NCBI GenBank assembly: GCA_018894105.1
Contig: CM032117.1
Location: 51,246,503-51,310,502, forward strand
Origin: Jacaranda mimosifolia
Taxonomy: Eukaryota > Streptophyta > Magnoliopsida > Lamiales > Bignoniaceae
Direction: 5' to 3'
Length of the DNA: 64,000 nucleotides
This document shows, in pieces, positions 12,512 to 24,400 of the stretch. A program made the translations under genes and the position numbers. Position 1 is the first letter of the stretch; the number at the start of each line of letters is the position of its first letter. Under the pieces are notes generated by a model that did no database searches, was not told where the DNA came from, and saw only the letters and a program-made list of their open reading frames with translations.

Positions 12512-12942
12512 CCAAGGACCACTATTGGGGAAAGTCCTTTCACTATGGCGTATGGTACAAGCGCCCTCGTACCCATTGAGATCGATATGGAAACTCATAG
12601 GGTTCAAAATATTCACGATGGCGAGAATAAAGACATAATGAAACAAGCCTTAGATCTAGTCAAGAACAGCAAAAAAAAGTTGAATTGAGGATTACCTAGT
12701 TTAAGCAAAGAATGCTGGCATTCTTCAATAAGAGTGTGAGGTCGAGAAATTTCCAGGTCAGTGATTTGGTTCTTCACAGGGCTGATGTCTTAAAACTCCT
12801 GAGGAATCTAAATCTGCAATGGGAATGCCCCTTCAAAGTGAGCAAAGTCTTGCCAGGAGGTACTTATGAACTCGAAGACCTTAATGGAAAGACATCACTA
12901 CGACCATGGAATATTGCTAAGCTAAAAAACTTTTATACTTAA
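12512..12942 (+). pseudogene. Tat-A integrase C-terminal part, continued from 2396
   Basis: The frame cut at 2396 resumes here: 'TTIGESPFTMAYGTSALVPI', then after a stop near 12685 an open stretch (12712-12942) encodes the integrase C-terminal domain. Its motifs are 'NFQVSDLVLHRADV', 'WECPFKVSKVLPGGTYEL' and 'LRPWNIAKLKNFYT', which closely match 'NFKVGDLVLKKVEV' and 'PRPWNAVNLKKFFV' of Tat-C at 58160-58354. This ends pol of Tat-A. Confidence 0.85.
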
Positions 12943-13439
12943 TAAGTGTGCTCAAGGTTAGGTATGTCGTTATTACTATTTCCTTTTCTCTTTTTATTTT
13001 TAGTTTTTATTTTTATTTCTGCTAAAATTGCTCCTATGCGCTATTACAAAGCCCCAAATTACCCTGAAAAGGTATAGTAGGTGGTAAATATCCTGTAAAG
13101 ACCTTAAAGCCCTAATTTACAAAGGCAAAATGGCAGTTACATTGCATTCCTAAATGGTGAATTTCTATTTCACTTCCAACGGCTTTAGTACGATGCTATG
13201 TAAAATGTAATATGGCAGCAATACTGTACTTTCAATGAGAAAATCCTGGCTTGGGTGATATCTCATGTTGCTCATCTATTCCCATCATTTCATGTGTAGT
13301 TAGTAAGAATTGTTTTACTATTAAGAGATAAATGAAAAAAAAAAAAAAGAAAGAAATGTGAACACAAATGAAGTATTAGAGGATAGGGAGACCCGATATC
13401 CCTAAACATTAACAAAATGCATTAAAATAGTGACAAAAT

Positions 13440-15471
13440 AACAAGCCAGTAGGGCTAAGCATAAGGGATAGAGCTAGACAGAGGCACTTCTCCTGGAGGA
13501 ATAGCGGTCACATCCTTCTTGGGACCAATATCTTCTGAGTCCTCTTTGTCACTATCATCGAAAATGTCCTCATCAATTATAAGGTCTTCCAATCCTTTCT
13601 TCCTGTCTAAAAATTTAAAAGAGAAGTCAGGTAGAAGCTTGCCCTAGGTCTTGATTTTGTTTCTTGCAAGTTTGGAATCCGTGATAGTAGTACAAAAGAG
13701 CTTTCTTTGCTACAAGAGCATTAAACTCCTCAGACTGCAAAAAGTTTTTCTTCTTCTCAAGCTAATGAGACTCTAAAATAACTTTTCCCTAAGAGGAAGT
13801 CGGGAAAGATCTACGATATTTTGTTCAGGCCTTCTCAATCTCCGTATCTCGTAGTCTTAGCATTTGTAAGAGTTGATTCTCCAGTTTCTTATGGTCAGCC
13901 ACCAAAGCCTCGTGCCTTCCAGATAACTCTTCTAACTAGCCATGTAATTTTCCAACCTCAATCTTCAAATTTTCATGATCTTGGAGAAAAGGGCGGTACT
14001 TTTCATCCCAAGCTCTCTCATATGCCTCCCACCTTGTTAGAATGACTCCTGAGAAAAGATTGGCCTAGAAGCAAAAGGATAAACAATCAGCATAAGGAAA
14101 AACAATCAAGAAAGGGTAAGGGAATGGTTAACCATAGCCAAGTAGAACGAATAGTTAGCTCGGAGAGTGGCATCGAAGACCTTATCTATGTATGCTTTGT
14201 CGGTCCCAGGAGGAAGGCCTACCACAAAAATCCCTTCCTAGTGCAAGGTCATCGTCTTGAAGAACAACACTGCTGGCAAAGAAAGTGGCGTTCGGGCATG
14301 ATATTTTTTTCCTAATCAGACTTTACCCAGCCACTTCGAACACCTTAGTGTCATCCTCGACAATAGAAAGAATTATCACCTCTAGAGCCTGAGGGACTGA
14401 GGGTAGTCTTGGCAGGTCTGTAGCAGCTAGCGTAGGCGAAGAGTTGGGGTAGAGATGGTGGAAGTACAAGGAGCTACATGCTTCTTATCTGCCCTTCTTT
14501 GTTTCTTAGCTTCCTCGGCCTTTTTGGCCTGTACTTGAATGTGGGCATTGATCATTAGCTCTTCCGCAAGGAGAAATCAAGTTAGAACATGCATAAGAAG
14601 CATAGCTAAAAGAAGGACAGATTAAAGGATAAGTCGATACCCAAGTTCTCGGTTAACTCTTCCTTGACTGGATTTAATCCAAAGTAAGATAAAATGCCAG
14701 GTTTGTTAATGAAAGACAAGTCAAAGTTATGTTCATTAAGCCTTTGGAGAAGCTTACGATGTAAAGCAAAGCAGTTGGAGATCTTATATGGTTCTCTATC
14801 ATGAGCCTTTTCAATCCAGGTGGTCTTAAAGTTCCAAGGCTTAGGGGGAGGAAATAAAAAATAGTTATCCTTCCCACCCTTTAGACAACTCGGATACCTT
14901 ACTAAGAAAGTTATGTTCCCCTGAGATGTGAAGTAAACAAAGTCTTTTTTGAAACATTTTAAAGCAAAAACAAAAGAATAAAATAAAGAAGCACGGGGGT
15001 TTCGTTTAAGTATTGCAACACAATGGAAAAGCCCGCCATCAGTCTAAAAGAATTGGGGCTCAATTGGTTTAAGGACACACTAGATGACTTAGCTATACGA
15101 GCATATAACGAGGGTATAGGAAAACATAATCCACCATGCAATTGTTCAAGAAAGAAACAGAGACACCTAGGAGATAGTTTATGAGGTCTATCATCAGGGC
15201 TCGGAACAACTATGTCAAATAGTTCTCGTATGCCCATGAGTCGGTGTAGTTCATCCCTTTCCGCCACAACAAATCGTAAGATGCAAAGGTTGTAGAATGC
15301 AGAAGAAGAAATGTCCTTTCTCCTGTGACTCGGTTCCCTATTTTCACTAGGGCAGGCTATCATTTGGGAAAGAAGTTCCAATTTTTGGTAATGGGGGTGA
15401 ATCAATTAGTGAGCGGGGTCACTTAATGTTGGAGTACTACAGGATTTGTGGTTGGGCGGCGATGAGGCCAT
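13440..15471 (-). pseudogene. Tat-A extra antisense ORF (relative of 59126-61561)
   Basis: Downstream of pol, the minus strand carries a decayed copy of the extra gene of Tat-C. The likely ATG is 15471-15469, starting 'MASSPPNHKS'. A stop follows, then an open stretch (15405-14959). Phrases such as 'SVSLNQLSPNSFRLMAGFS' align with 'LRVCITQLLPSCFATLCSF' of Tat-C and 'LGVCLTQLVPNSTRNILGF' of Tat-B. The block 14880-14640 ('KPGILSYFGLNPVKEEL') matches the Tat-C segment 'EQHLVLAGLSPAP'. The tail to 13440 is acidic and Lys/Glu-rich, like the coiled-coil end of Tat-C. The protein's function is unknown. Extra ORFs of this kind are documented in Tat-lineage elements. Confidence 0.65.
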
Positions 15472-15671
15472 GGGGAATAAGAGAAGAGAAGAAAGAAAAA
15501 CGTAGGGATAAAGGGAAATAGAGCAATGATTTTCACTGTAAAAAAATAATTAAGAGCGAAAAGCAAGAATTAAGGAAAAAACAAAATTGACATAAATAAA
15601 AGCATGTGCAAAAGATAAATTAAAAGAGAACGGAGAAAAAGAAGGCTTGTCGTGAGGAAGAAGGCATACAG

Positions 15672-15677
15672 TATATA
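15672..15677 (-). promoter_or_regulatory. TATA-like box of the Tat-A extra ORF
   Basis: TATATA on the minus strand lies about 205 bp upstream of the ATG at 15471. The same spacing occurs in Tat-B (201 bp) and Tat-C (206 bp). The Mutator-like element inserted at this site: its left target duplication begins at 15677. Confidence 0.4.
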
Positions 15678-15686
15678 GCAAAATAC

Positions 15687-16962
15687 GGCAAAATTGCAAT
15701 TTTCATCCTGTAACTTTGCTCAACTTGGTTTTTCGTCCTATAAGTTGCAAAATCTTACTTTAGTCCTATAAGTATCAAAAAATTGCTACTTTTAGTCCTT
15801 TTTTCGCTGAAGCCGGCAAAAGCCTTCAAAAAAGCTGATGTGGCTCATCGAACACGTGCCTATTTGGAGTTTTTGCCTTGTTGGCAGCTAGTGTGGCTTG
15901 ATGAATTTGGAAAAAAAATAAAAATTCCAATTCGTCCTGTAACTTTACCCATTTTAGATTTTGGTCCTATAAGTTGCAAAATTTCAATTTAGTCCTACAA
16001 GTATCAAAAAATTATCACTTTTAGTCCTTTTTTTACTGGAGCCAATGAAAGTCACCTAAAAAGCTGACATGGCTCGCCAGGTGCATGCCCATTTGAAGTT
16101 TTTGCCTTATTGGCAGCTGACATGGCTTGATTAATTGGAAAAAAAATAAAAAAATAAAATGTCAACTATGGATCTAGCCATGGCTAGAGGCCGCTTGGCT
16201 AGATCTGGCTAGGCGACGGCCATGGTGGTTCCCGAGGAGGGGAGGAATGTACCATTTTTTACCCTTCTTTTTTTTTATATTTTCATTTTTAATTTATTTA
16301 TTTTTAATTTAATTTTAATTAAATTATTTTAACCATGTGGTATTTGTTTTTAATTAGTAAATAATTATAAATTATATATAAATATGTGTATATATATGCG
16401 TATATTTTTAAATTCAAAGTTGTGCCAACTAAGCGAGTTAAAAGAATATTGTTAATATGGTAGATTAAATTTTTTTTATTTTTTAATTAGTAAATAATTA
16501 TAATTATATTAAATATATATTTATATAAATATATGTGTATATTTTTAAATTCAAAGTTGTGCCACTAAGCGAGTTAAAAAAAATATATTGTTAATATGGT
16601 AAATTAATTTTTTTATTTTTAATTAGTAAATAATTATAAAAGTGATAATTTTTTGATACTTATAGGACTAGAATTGCAATTTGCAACTTATAGGACCAAA
16701 ATCTAAAATAAGTAAAGTTACAGGACAAAAATTGCAATTTTGCCAATTAATCAAGCCACGTCAGCTACCAATAAGGCAAAAACTCAAAATGGCTCCCGGC
16801 AAGCTACATCAACTTTTTCGGCAACCTTGGCAGTCTCAGATGAAAAAAGGAAAAAAAATGACATTTTTTTTAATACTTATGGGACTAGATTGCAATTATG
16901 CAACTTATAGGATCAAAATCCCAAATGGGTAAAATTACAGGACAAAAATTACAATTTTGTCC
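15687..16962. mobile_element. Non-autonomous Mutator-like element (1276 bp)
   Basis: The element has terminal inverted repeats: GGCAAAATTGCAATTTTCAT at the left and GGACAAAATTGTAATTTTTG read inward from the right, both followed by TCCTGTAA. A 10-bp direct repeat AGCAAAATAC flanks it (15677-15686 and 16963-16972), a size typical of Mutator-like elements. Each arm is a longer inverted unit ('cctataagttgcaaaat', 'agtatcaaaaaattgctact'). The left unit is present twice in tandem (about 15690-15890 and 15925-16140). The centre holds a roughly 140-bp direct duplication (about 16345-16640, 'ttcaaagttgtgcca'). It has no coding capacity. Confidence 0.85.
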
Positions 16963-16972
16963 AGCAAAATAC

Positions 16973-18935
16973 TCTTGCAAATTTGAATGGTTGAGGGATG
17001 AAAAGGAAACAGTTGAAAGGGTTGGGTTAAGGGTTTCTTGAAAGGGAAAAGGCATGAATCTACCTTGGGATATCGGTGCATTTTATGAGGAAATTGAATA
17101 CATTTGTCCGACGAATGTGCAACGATGATGGCATTAGTTCCCAAATTATCTGTCACAAGGAGAAGCTCCATTCTTCTACTCTCACAATACTCCCACTTTG
17201 ATATGCACCAGTTCTGCCTGAGCTACTTGTGCACCAGTTCTGCCCGAGTTGCATACAATTGCCATGGTGCCACTAGAAGAAGCTAGGCGAAACGGTTCCT
17301 TAAAGGGAGCTCTAAATATTATAACGGCCGAATGTTATAACAGGAGGTTGAAGATCTAGAAAACATTTAGGATATGGAGCGCCATGATCATGATGAGCTA
17401 TTGAAGATTCCATAAAGGATGAATGAGTTGAAAAGATGCATGGGAGGAAAAGAAAAAACATCTTGAGGAGAAAAGTAAAAGATAGCTAAGTAGAGATGTG
17501 GTCATCTTTTTATTGTATCATCAGAAATTATATCATGAATGCAAAATTATAGTGATGACCATATAATATTTTAGAAGGTAAGAAAACATAACATATTCAT
17601 TAATACACCACCCCCCCCCCCATCTGAGCATGGTGGAAGAACATGAAAATTGGGCTTAAAGTGCTACCAACAACTCTTTCCGAGGTTGAAATGTCACTTT
17701 TTTGGTCTTGATGGCTTCCACCAGCTTCCCGTTTTTCATTCTTTTTTCTTCCCCCTTAAATATATCAATGTGACAAGCTCGAAAGACTATTGATACTAAA
17801 ATTGAATTCTTCGAAGTAAATTAGATATGATCAAATTGAATTTTCTTCAATAGAACAACTACTACAAAACATAAGTTGGTACGGTTGTTAATTGAAGAAT
17901 GATATTAGCTTCCATAACACTCGAGAAAAATGTCATTAGATACTAAAATAAAGTATTATGTTGAAAGTTGAATTACACTACAAGCTTTGTCCAATCAACA
18001 CAAGCCATAACCACATTATATGAGACTTTATACATGTCAGTGGGTTACTTCATTCTCTCCTTACTTTCCCTACTACAGATGCAAGTGATTATAGTTCCTA
18101 ACAACTAATACGAGATTTTATATAATTTATTGTGTTATTAAAAAATAATTCTAACACACAAAACATTAATTCACAAGAGAAAGTAAAATGCCTGTTGTAT
18201 ATATATTAAAATAAACTACAGAAATTCACAAAAAAGTTAAATTACTATAAAAGTTGATTTGGAAATCACATAAAACAAGTATTCTTTAATATCTAAATCT
18301 TAAAAGTTTACAAAAATTAATTATTTTTGTTGTGGAATTATTAGATATGGATGTCCATTATTTGTATTCTCAACTCACATATATACATTGACATCGCAAT
18401 AAATGACGTCAGTACATTTGTCATTGATCGAGAAGTTCGACCCATGATGGGGCTTAGGTGAGTGTTTACTAGGCTGCCAATAGAGAGCCACTCGTGAATT
18501 CTATAGGTCGAAAGATAAGATATTTGAAGGAGAATGTAGAAAGTTGATCTCTCAGGAAGATGTCGAAAGCATTAAATGAGAGGATATTCATAGCGACGGC
18601 TGAGTTGGCCAAGCACTATTCGACTGAGATGACAATGATCTCAGATTTACACGTGGCTAGATTGGAGGGCCAAGATTGCTCCGTCTTTAAAGTACAGGTT
18701 GGGTAGTCGGGTCAACCCATATAAGAGGGATGCGGACCCTTAGGCCTTTTGTGAATTTAATTAAGAACATTGATATTTTAGTCTTTTAGAAATTCCTTCC
18801 TCATCATTAATCCCCCCAACTTCACTATTTATGAGACTGTAACTCATAATAAGGAAGGTGATCAATGCCATTGAATTCTAACAATCTACTCTCTTGATCC
18901 ATTGTATCTGTCACCGGTTTTGAAGATGCATTCTT
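16973..18935. other. Gene-free DNA; probable Tat untranslated/LTR remains
   Basis: I see no coding region. 16973-17300 is probably leftover Tat-A 3' DNA beyond the Mutator-like insertion, but I cannot find an LTR pair. A C-run lies at about 17610-17622. The stretch 18400-18935 sits just upstream of the Tat-B extra ORF, where an LTR would be expected if that ORF belonged to a minus-oriented Tat element. I see no second copy of it in the window. Confidence 0.3.
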
Positions 18936-18942
18936 TATAAAT
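18936..18942 (+). promoter_or_regulatory. TATA box of the Tat-B extra ORF
   Basis: TATAAAT in 'ttctttataaattacc' lies 201 bp before the ATG at 19137. The position matches the TATAAAT of the Tat-C antisense gene (206 bp before its ATG). The leader between them is pyrimidine-rich with no primer-binding site, so this looks like a gene promoter rather than an LTR promoter. Confidence 0.5.
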
Positions 18943-19136
18943 TACCTCCCCCGATCCCATTTCTCCTTTCATTTCTTTATTTTCAAGGTCAAAAATCACA
19001 TCAAAACTTCAACCTACTGATCTCTTACTCTTATCTCTTTCTAGTGTTAGGTGTGTTCACTAGTAAATAGGTGTCAATTTCCTTTTATCCTCTTTATTTT
19101 ATTTCTTTATTTGTTGTTTGTTATATTTGTTATACC

Positions 19137-19730
19137 ATGGCTAAGAGTTCTTCTTCTACCTCTTCATTGAGCAATAGTGGTCGGAGCTCCCAATCAAGCT
19201 CTTTAACATCCGATCAAAGCAGCCAAGGTGCAAGATCTCTCGCACTTCTGTTCTTTGTTGACCCTAACAACCCAAGTGACCTTTTAAACGCCCCTAGTAA
19301 GATAGATCCTAAGGTCTTCTCTTCTTTTCGTAGCAAAGTCTTTATTCCTGGTAGCTACAAAATAATAATGCCTTAGGCTGGGCCCAAAATGTATCAACCT
19401 CCACCCCATTGTTTGGCCTTTCATATTCCTATGTGGAGGAAGGGCTATGATTTGCCATAGTAGAACCCATAGCCAATATTATTAGAACCCTAGGTGTCTG
19501 TCTGACCCAATTAGTCCCCAATTCTACTCGCAACATCTTAGGTTTCATTATTATTATGTACTATTTTAATGTCGAGCTTTCTTTCATCAATTTTTGGTAC
19601 CTTTTCCGTGTCAACCCTTCCACTCGCTCAGGAGATCCAGGTTTTTATATATAACCGCTCGTCAGAGTTTTAAATTTTTGACCAACCTTCTGAGCTCAAC
19701 TGGTTCTTGGTGCAATAAGTGGTTTTACAT
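19137..19730 (+). pseudogene. Tat-B extra ORF, sense orientation (broken)
   Basis: From ATG 19137 the frame runs to a stop at about 19374 and continues in matching frames to about 19730. The start is Ser-rich ('MAKSSSSTSSLSNSGRSSQS'), as in Tat-C. Conserved phrases follow: 'LGVCLTQLVPNSTRNILGF', 'NVELSFINFWYLFRV', 'DPGFYIYNRSSEF'. They align in order with 'LRVCITQLLPSCFATLCSF', 'APSFDNFSNLFYLCM' and 'ESGFYYLTARPRRKF' of Tat-C. Unlike Tat-A and Tat-C, this copy lies upstream of a gag on the same strand. It breaks off where gag sequence begins. Function unknown. Confidence 0.65.
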
Positions 19731-20148
19731 AAAAACTCCACCGCACAACCTTTAGAATTTTCCTCATGAATGGTGAGGCGACAACATTCGAGCACGTGAT
19801 GCAATTATATAGACTATCTAATGCCATCAATTGCAAGGTATTCATCACCATCTTATATGGATGAGCACAAGAATAGTTCACTTCCCTACTATCAAGAACG
19901 ATGGTAACATATGATCAATTATGCCGAAAGTTTTTGTACCACTTTGCCAGTAAAAAAAAGTCCAAGAGACCAGCTAGATATCTCTTCACCATACGACAGA
20001 AGGAGGATGAGACTCTCTAAGCCTTTATGAACCATTTCAATAATGAGGTTTTGGAGGTGCCAGACCTCAACGTAGAGACGATGATTAGCATATTAATTCA
20101 TAGCCTCAAGAAATACCTATTGGCATCAGCGTTGGCAAGGGAACCTCT

Positions 20149-20530
20149 AAGGGTGTAAACGGATATTAAACGGATCGAATATACTATTTTCATATTCGTA
20201 TTCATTTAACTTTTTGAATATTCAAATACAGATACAAATTTGACAGATATTTAAGAATAATATCCAAATTCGTACCCGTCGAATATCGGTCAAATTCGGA
20301 TATATTTGTATTCGATTATTACTATTCGAATGCATTCATATTCGATTGAACTTATCCGTATTTGAATTATTATTTTGATATTCATATTCGATGATATTTA
20401 TTTAGTATCTATTTATGAATATCCAAATACGTAAATTTAAAAACCTATAACAAATATATAGTTTAATTAATAGAAGGAACTATACAATTTCATTAAAAAG
20501 AAAGCAATCAAACAAATAGCATAATTTCTA

Positions 20531-20562
<32 letters not shown>

Positions 20563-20963
20563 CAACAACAATAACAACAACAATAACAACAACAACAACA
20601 ATAACAACAACAACAATAATTATGTTGGTTAATTTTATTCTTAATTTTTTTTCTCTATATTACAATAATTTTTTAAATTTATTCTTTTTTTCTTCGTAAT
20701 TCTTCAATTATAATTTATATATATATATGGATTATGGAATTTTTATTGAAAAATATAAATAATATATTATTTAATAAATATATATTCGGAACAAATATTA
20801 AACGAATTGGATACGCATTTATTATATCAATACCCATTTTTAATCAGATATTAACTAATCGAATACGAATAGCATCTGCTTTAATCAAATGCAGATAAAT
20901 TTTGTATAAATGGATACGAATTCGAATGATAAATGAATTTTTGAATATCTATTTACAGCCTTA
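20149..20963. mobile_element. hAT-like non-autonomous element in Tat-B gag
   Basis: The imperfect inverted ends TAAGGGTGTAAACGGATATT and, read inward from the right, TAAGGCTGTAAATAGATATT bound about 815 bp of AT-rich DNA. 'TA(A)GGG-TG' ends fit hAT elements. The adjacent 8-mers GGAACCTC and ACAACCAC match at only 5 of 8 positions, so the duplication is weak. Gag reading resumes directly after it, which supports an insertion. The interior is full of 'tattcgaat'-type phrases and has no ORF. Confidence 0.6.
20529..20620. repeat. (AAT)n / (AAC)n microsatellite
   Basis: About 92 bp of AAT units grade into mixed AAC/AAT units, inside the hAT-like element at 20149-20963. Confidence 0.9.
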
Positions 20964-21419
20964 ACAACCACCTCCTGATGTCAATACTCTTAGGGAAATG
21001 GCGGAGAAATATGTGCATGAAGAGGAAATGAATGTGATGAAGGCTAAAGAATGGTCAAAAAACATAGTAAGAACACAACCACAGAGAAAAGAAGAAATGA
21101 ACAAACCTCGATTTAAAAAAGAACGTAGAAGATCCCTACCTCAACCAAAATTCGATCATTATACACCCTTGGGAACTACTAGAGCGAAAACCATGTTCGC
21201 CATCACCCCATCTGATGTGCTGAGGTGGCTAGAAAAATAGCGAGACCTGCCTTATAATAGGAATTCAAAATAGTACTACGTTTTTCATTGTGATAAAAGA
21301 TACAACACGGAAGATTGTCATCATTTGAGAGATGAGATTAAAAGGCTTATTAGACAGGGGTACCTGAAAGAGTTTGTTGTACCCCAATAGAAGTTCAAAA
21401 GAAAGGTCAAAAACTAGAG

Positions 21420-24400
21420 GATACCGTAGAGGTCGTTCCAGGAGTGGATCTTAGAGCTCTCATAGAAGACATCACAAATATGTAAGACACCAAGACAGAG
21501 AAAAAAATGGTGATCCTTGCAATGATGACAACTTTCCCAAAAAAGGTGTCATAAACATGATAGCTGGGAGACCTATTTTCGGAGACTCTCAAAATGCTCG
21601 AAAGAAGTACGCTCGAGTAGACCAAAGGAGCCTATATGTTCTCGTCCTAAAAAAGGACACAAAACCCATATCTTTGGACCATAATAACCTTGAAGGGATG
21701 ATACAATCTCATGATGATGCAATGATAGTAACTGTCGACATAGCAAACTTCTCAGTGCAAAAGGTGCTAGTGGACAATGGTAGTTCAGTGGACATAATAT
21801 TCCTCAGCACTTTGAAATGGATGGATTAAGCTGTCACAACCATATGATCAATCAACATGCCTTTGGTTGGTTTCAGAAGATCAAAAGTCGTGCCACTAGG
21901 GACAGTTGACCTTCCTATCTCATTAGGAACAGAACCTAAGAGGATGATGATAATGTTAAAGTACTTGGTGGTTGACTGCCCATTTGTGTACAATGTTATA
22001 CTAGGCAGACCAAGCCTTAACCAATTTTGGGTTGTTGTATCAACTTATCACTTGAAAATGAAATTTTCGACCAAGTCAGGCGTAAGGGAAGTAAGATGTG
22101 ATCAAAAAGTGGCGCATGTATGTTACAATGTGTCTTTAACCAAACCTAAGCCGAAGGAAAACAAAGTCGTAAGAGTTGAAATAGGTAAAGACATGAAGTT
22201 AACCATGAGCTTTGAGCAAGAGGATAATAAGAAGAGAACAGTGGAGCCCTCCGAACATAAACAAGTAGAGTTGTAGCATAGAGACCTTGGGAGAACCACA
22301 AGGATAGGTACTCAGATAAGCCTGCGTTTAGAGATGATGATGATTGAATTTCTCAAAGAAAACATAAATGTGTTCGCATGTGGACCTATAGATTTTAAAG
22401 GGATAGACCCGAAAGTTATGGTCCACAAGTTAAATGTAGACCCAGATGCTCGACCTATTCGATAGAAAAGGCTTAACTTTGGAGCTAAGAGAAATAGGAT
22501 TATCGAGGAGGAAGTTAGAAAATTGTTAGAGGCAAGCTTCATAGTGGAGATTCAGTTCGCTAAATGGTCGTCTAGTGTCGTGGTAGTTCCTAAGCTAAAA
22601 GGAAGATGGAGAATGTGTACAAACTACACTAACCTAAATAAGACCTATCCCAAACATCCGTATCCCCTGCCCAGAATAGATGCATTGGTAGATTCAACAA
22701 CCAAATGTGATCTCTTAAGTATAATGGAAGCATATCAAAGATACCATCAAGTATATATGGCTCCTAAGGACATGGATAAAACTGCTTTCATGGTTGAGAA
22801 TGGAGTATATTGCTATCGGGTTATGCCTTTTAGTTTAAAAAAGGCTGGTGCAACTTATTAGAGATTAGTTAATAAGATGTTCCAGAAGCAAATAGGTTAA
22901 ACTATGGAGGTCTATGTGGACGACATGTTAGTAAAAAGTATAAAAGAAGATGAGCACATAGAACATCTAAGAGAGGCCTTCAACATTATGCGTCAGTATG
23001 GCTTGAAATTAAATCCCACAAATGCACTTTCAGAGTTAGGGGTGGAAGTTCTTGGGATATATGATCACTGAACGAGGGATAGAAGCCAACCTAGAAAAGA
23101 TAGAAGCCATTTTGAAAATGCCATCACCTAAGAATACAAGAGAAATCCAACAGCTGACAGGTCGGATAGTTGCATTAGAAAGGTTCATTGCACGTCTAGC
23201 TGAAAAAAGTTTACCGTTCTTTAAGATATTGAGAAATCTCAGGGACTTTGTATGGACTGAGGAATGTGAACAAGTATTTTAGGATTTGAAGAAGTATCTC
23301 AGCTCACCACCTCTGTTAGAAAATCCTATAACAGGAAAGATTCTGTATTTGTATATGTCCGTGATAGAAGAGGCCATTAGCTCAGTAATAGCCAAAGCTT
23401 TAGGAAAGCACCACAAGCCTGTATATTACATAAGCAAAGTGTTGTAGGGTGCAGAAAAGAGATACGACAAGATTGAAAAATTCACTTTAACGCTGGTCAT
23501 GACCGTAAGGAATTTGAGACCCCAATTTTATGCCTATCATATAGTGGTCTTAATGAACCAACCCCTAAAAGGAATACTGCAAAGGCCCAACTTTTCAGGG
23601 AGGTCGGTGAAATGGGCGATGGAGTTAAGCGAATTTTCTATCAAGTTCCAAAGTAGAACGCCAATGAAAGCATAGTAGCTAGCTGACTTCTTGTAAGAAA
23701 TGGGAGAAGAGAAGATAGAAGAAAAACATTTAGAGGTAAACTCCCTCATGCCCGACCGATGGTTTGTGCATGTAGATGGATCATCAATGGCTTGAAAAAG
23801 TGGAGCAGGAATTTTGTTTCGGAGCCCGTTATGAGATGAATTAGACTTTGCTTTGAACCTTCAATTTCAAGTAACTAAGAATGAAGCATAGTACGAGGTT
23901 GTGAGAGTTGCACTTAAGATGGATTTGGAGTTGCAGATCAAAGACCAATTGTCAACCAATTTAACGAGGCGTATGAAACCAAGGATGAAACGATGAGAAA
24001 ATATCTGCAAAAGGTAAAGAGTTTAACAGATCAAATGGAGGGATTTTAGTTAATATAGATACCAAGGATGAGAAATGAAAGAGCAAATTCATTGTCTAAG
24101 TTCGCCAACATGATCAGTGGATTGAGAATAAGAAAAGTTACTATAGTTACGTCAGAGGAGGCTGCTATTTACGACTAGAAGATCTCTGCAAAAGAGATCA
24201 TGGTCGCTAAGTTGCAAACTATAAACAGAACGACTAGAAAAAAGATATACTGATGTATCTAAAGAATAGGAACCTCCCAGCAAACCCAGAAGCCGCAAGG
24301 AGAATACAAAGACAAGCACCAAGGTTCACAATATAGAAGAGAGAATTATACAAGAGGTCGATTAGTGAACCACTTTTGAGATGTTTAGATGTAGAGCAAG

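Larger units (their letters stand above)
19745..21400 (+). pseudogene. Tat-B gag, truncated and interrupted
   Basis: The frame starts in mid-Gag: 'FEHVMQLYRLSNAINCKVFI' and 'LCRKFLYHFASKKKSKRPAR' match 'FEHMMQLHGHNEYIHAKILV' and 'LCDKFLHQLASRRKAKLPHT' of Tat-C gag. The N-terminal 200 or so residues are missing. An hAT-type element (20149-20963) splits the gene between 'SALAREPL' and 'PPPDVNTLREMAEKYVHEEE'. The C-terminal zinc-knuckle region lies at 21290-21380 ('FHCDKRYNTEDCHHLRDEI'). Stops are frequent. Confidence 0.8.
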
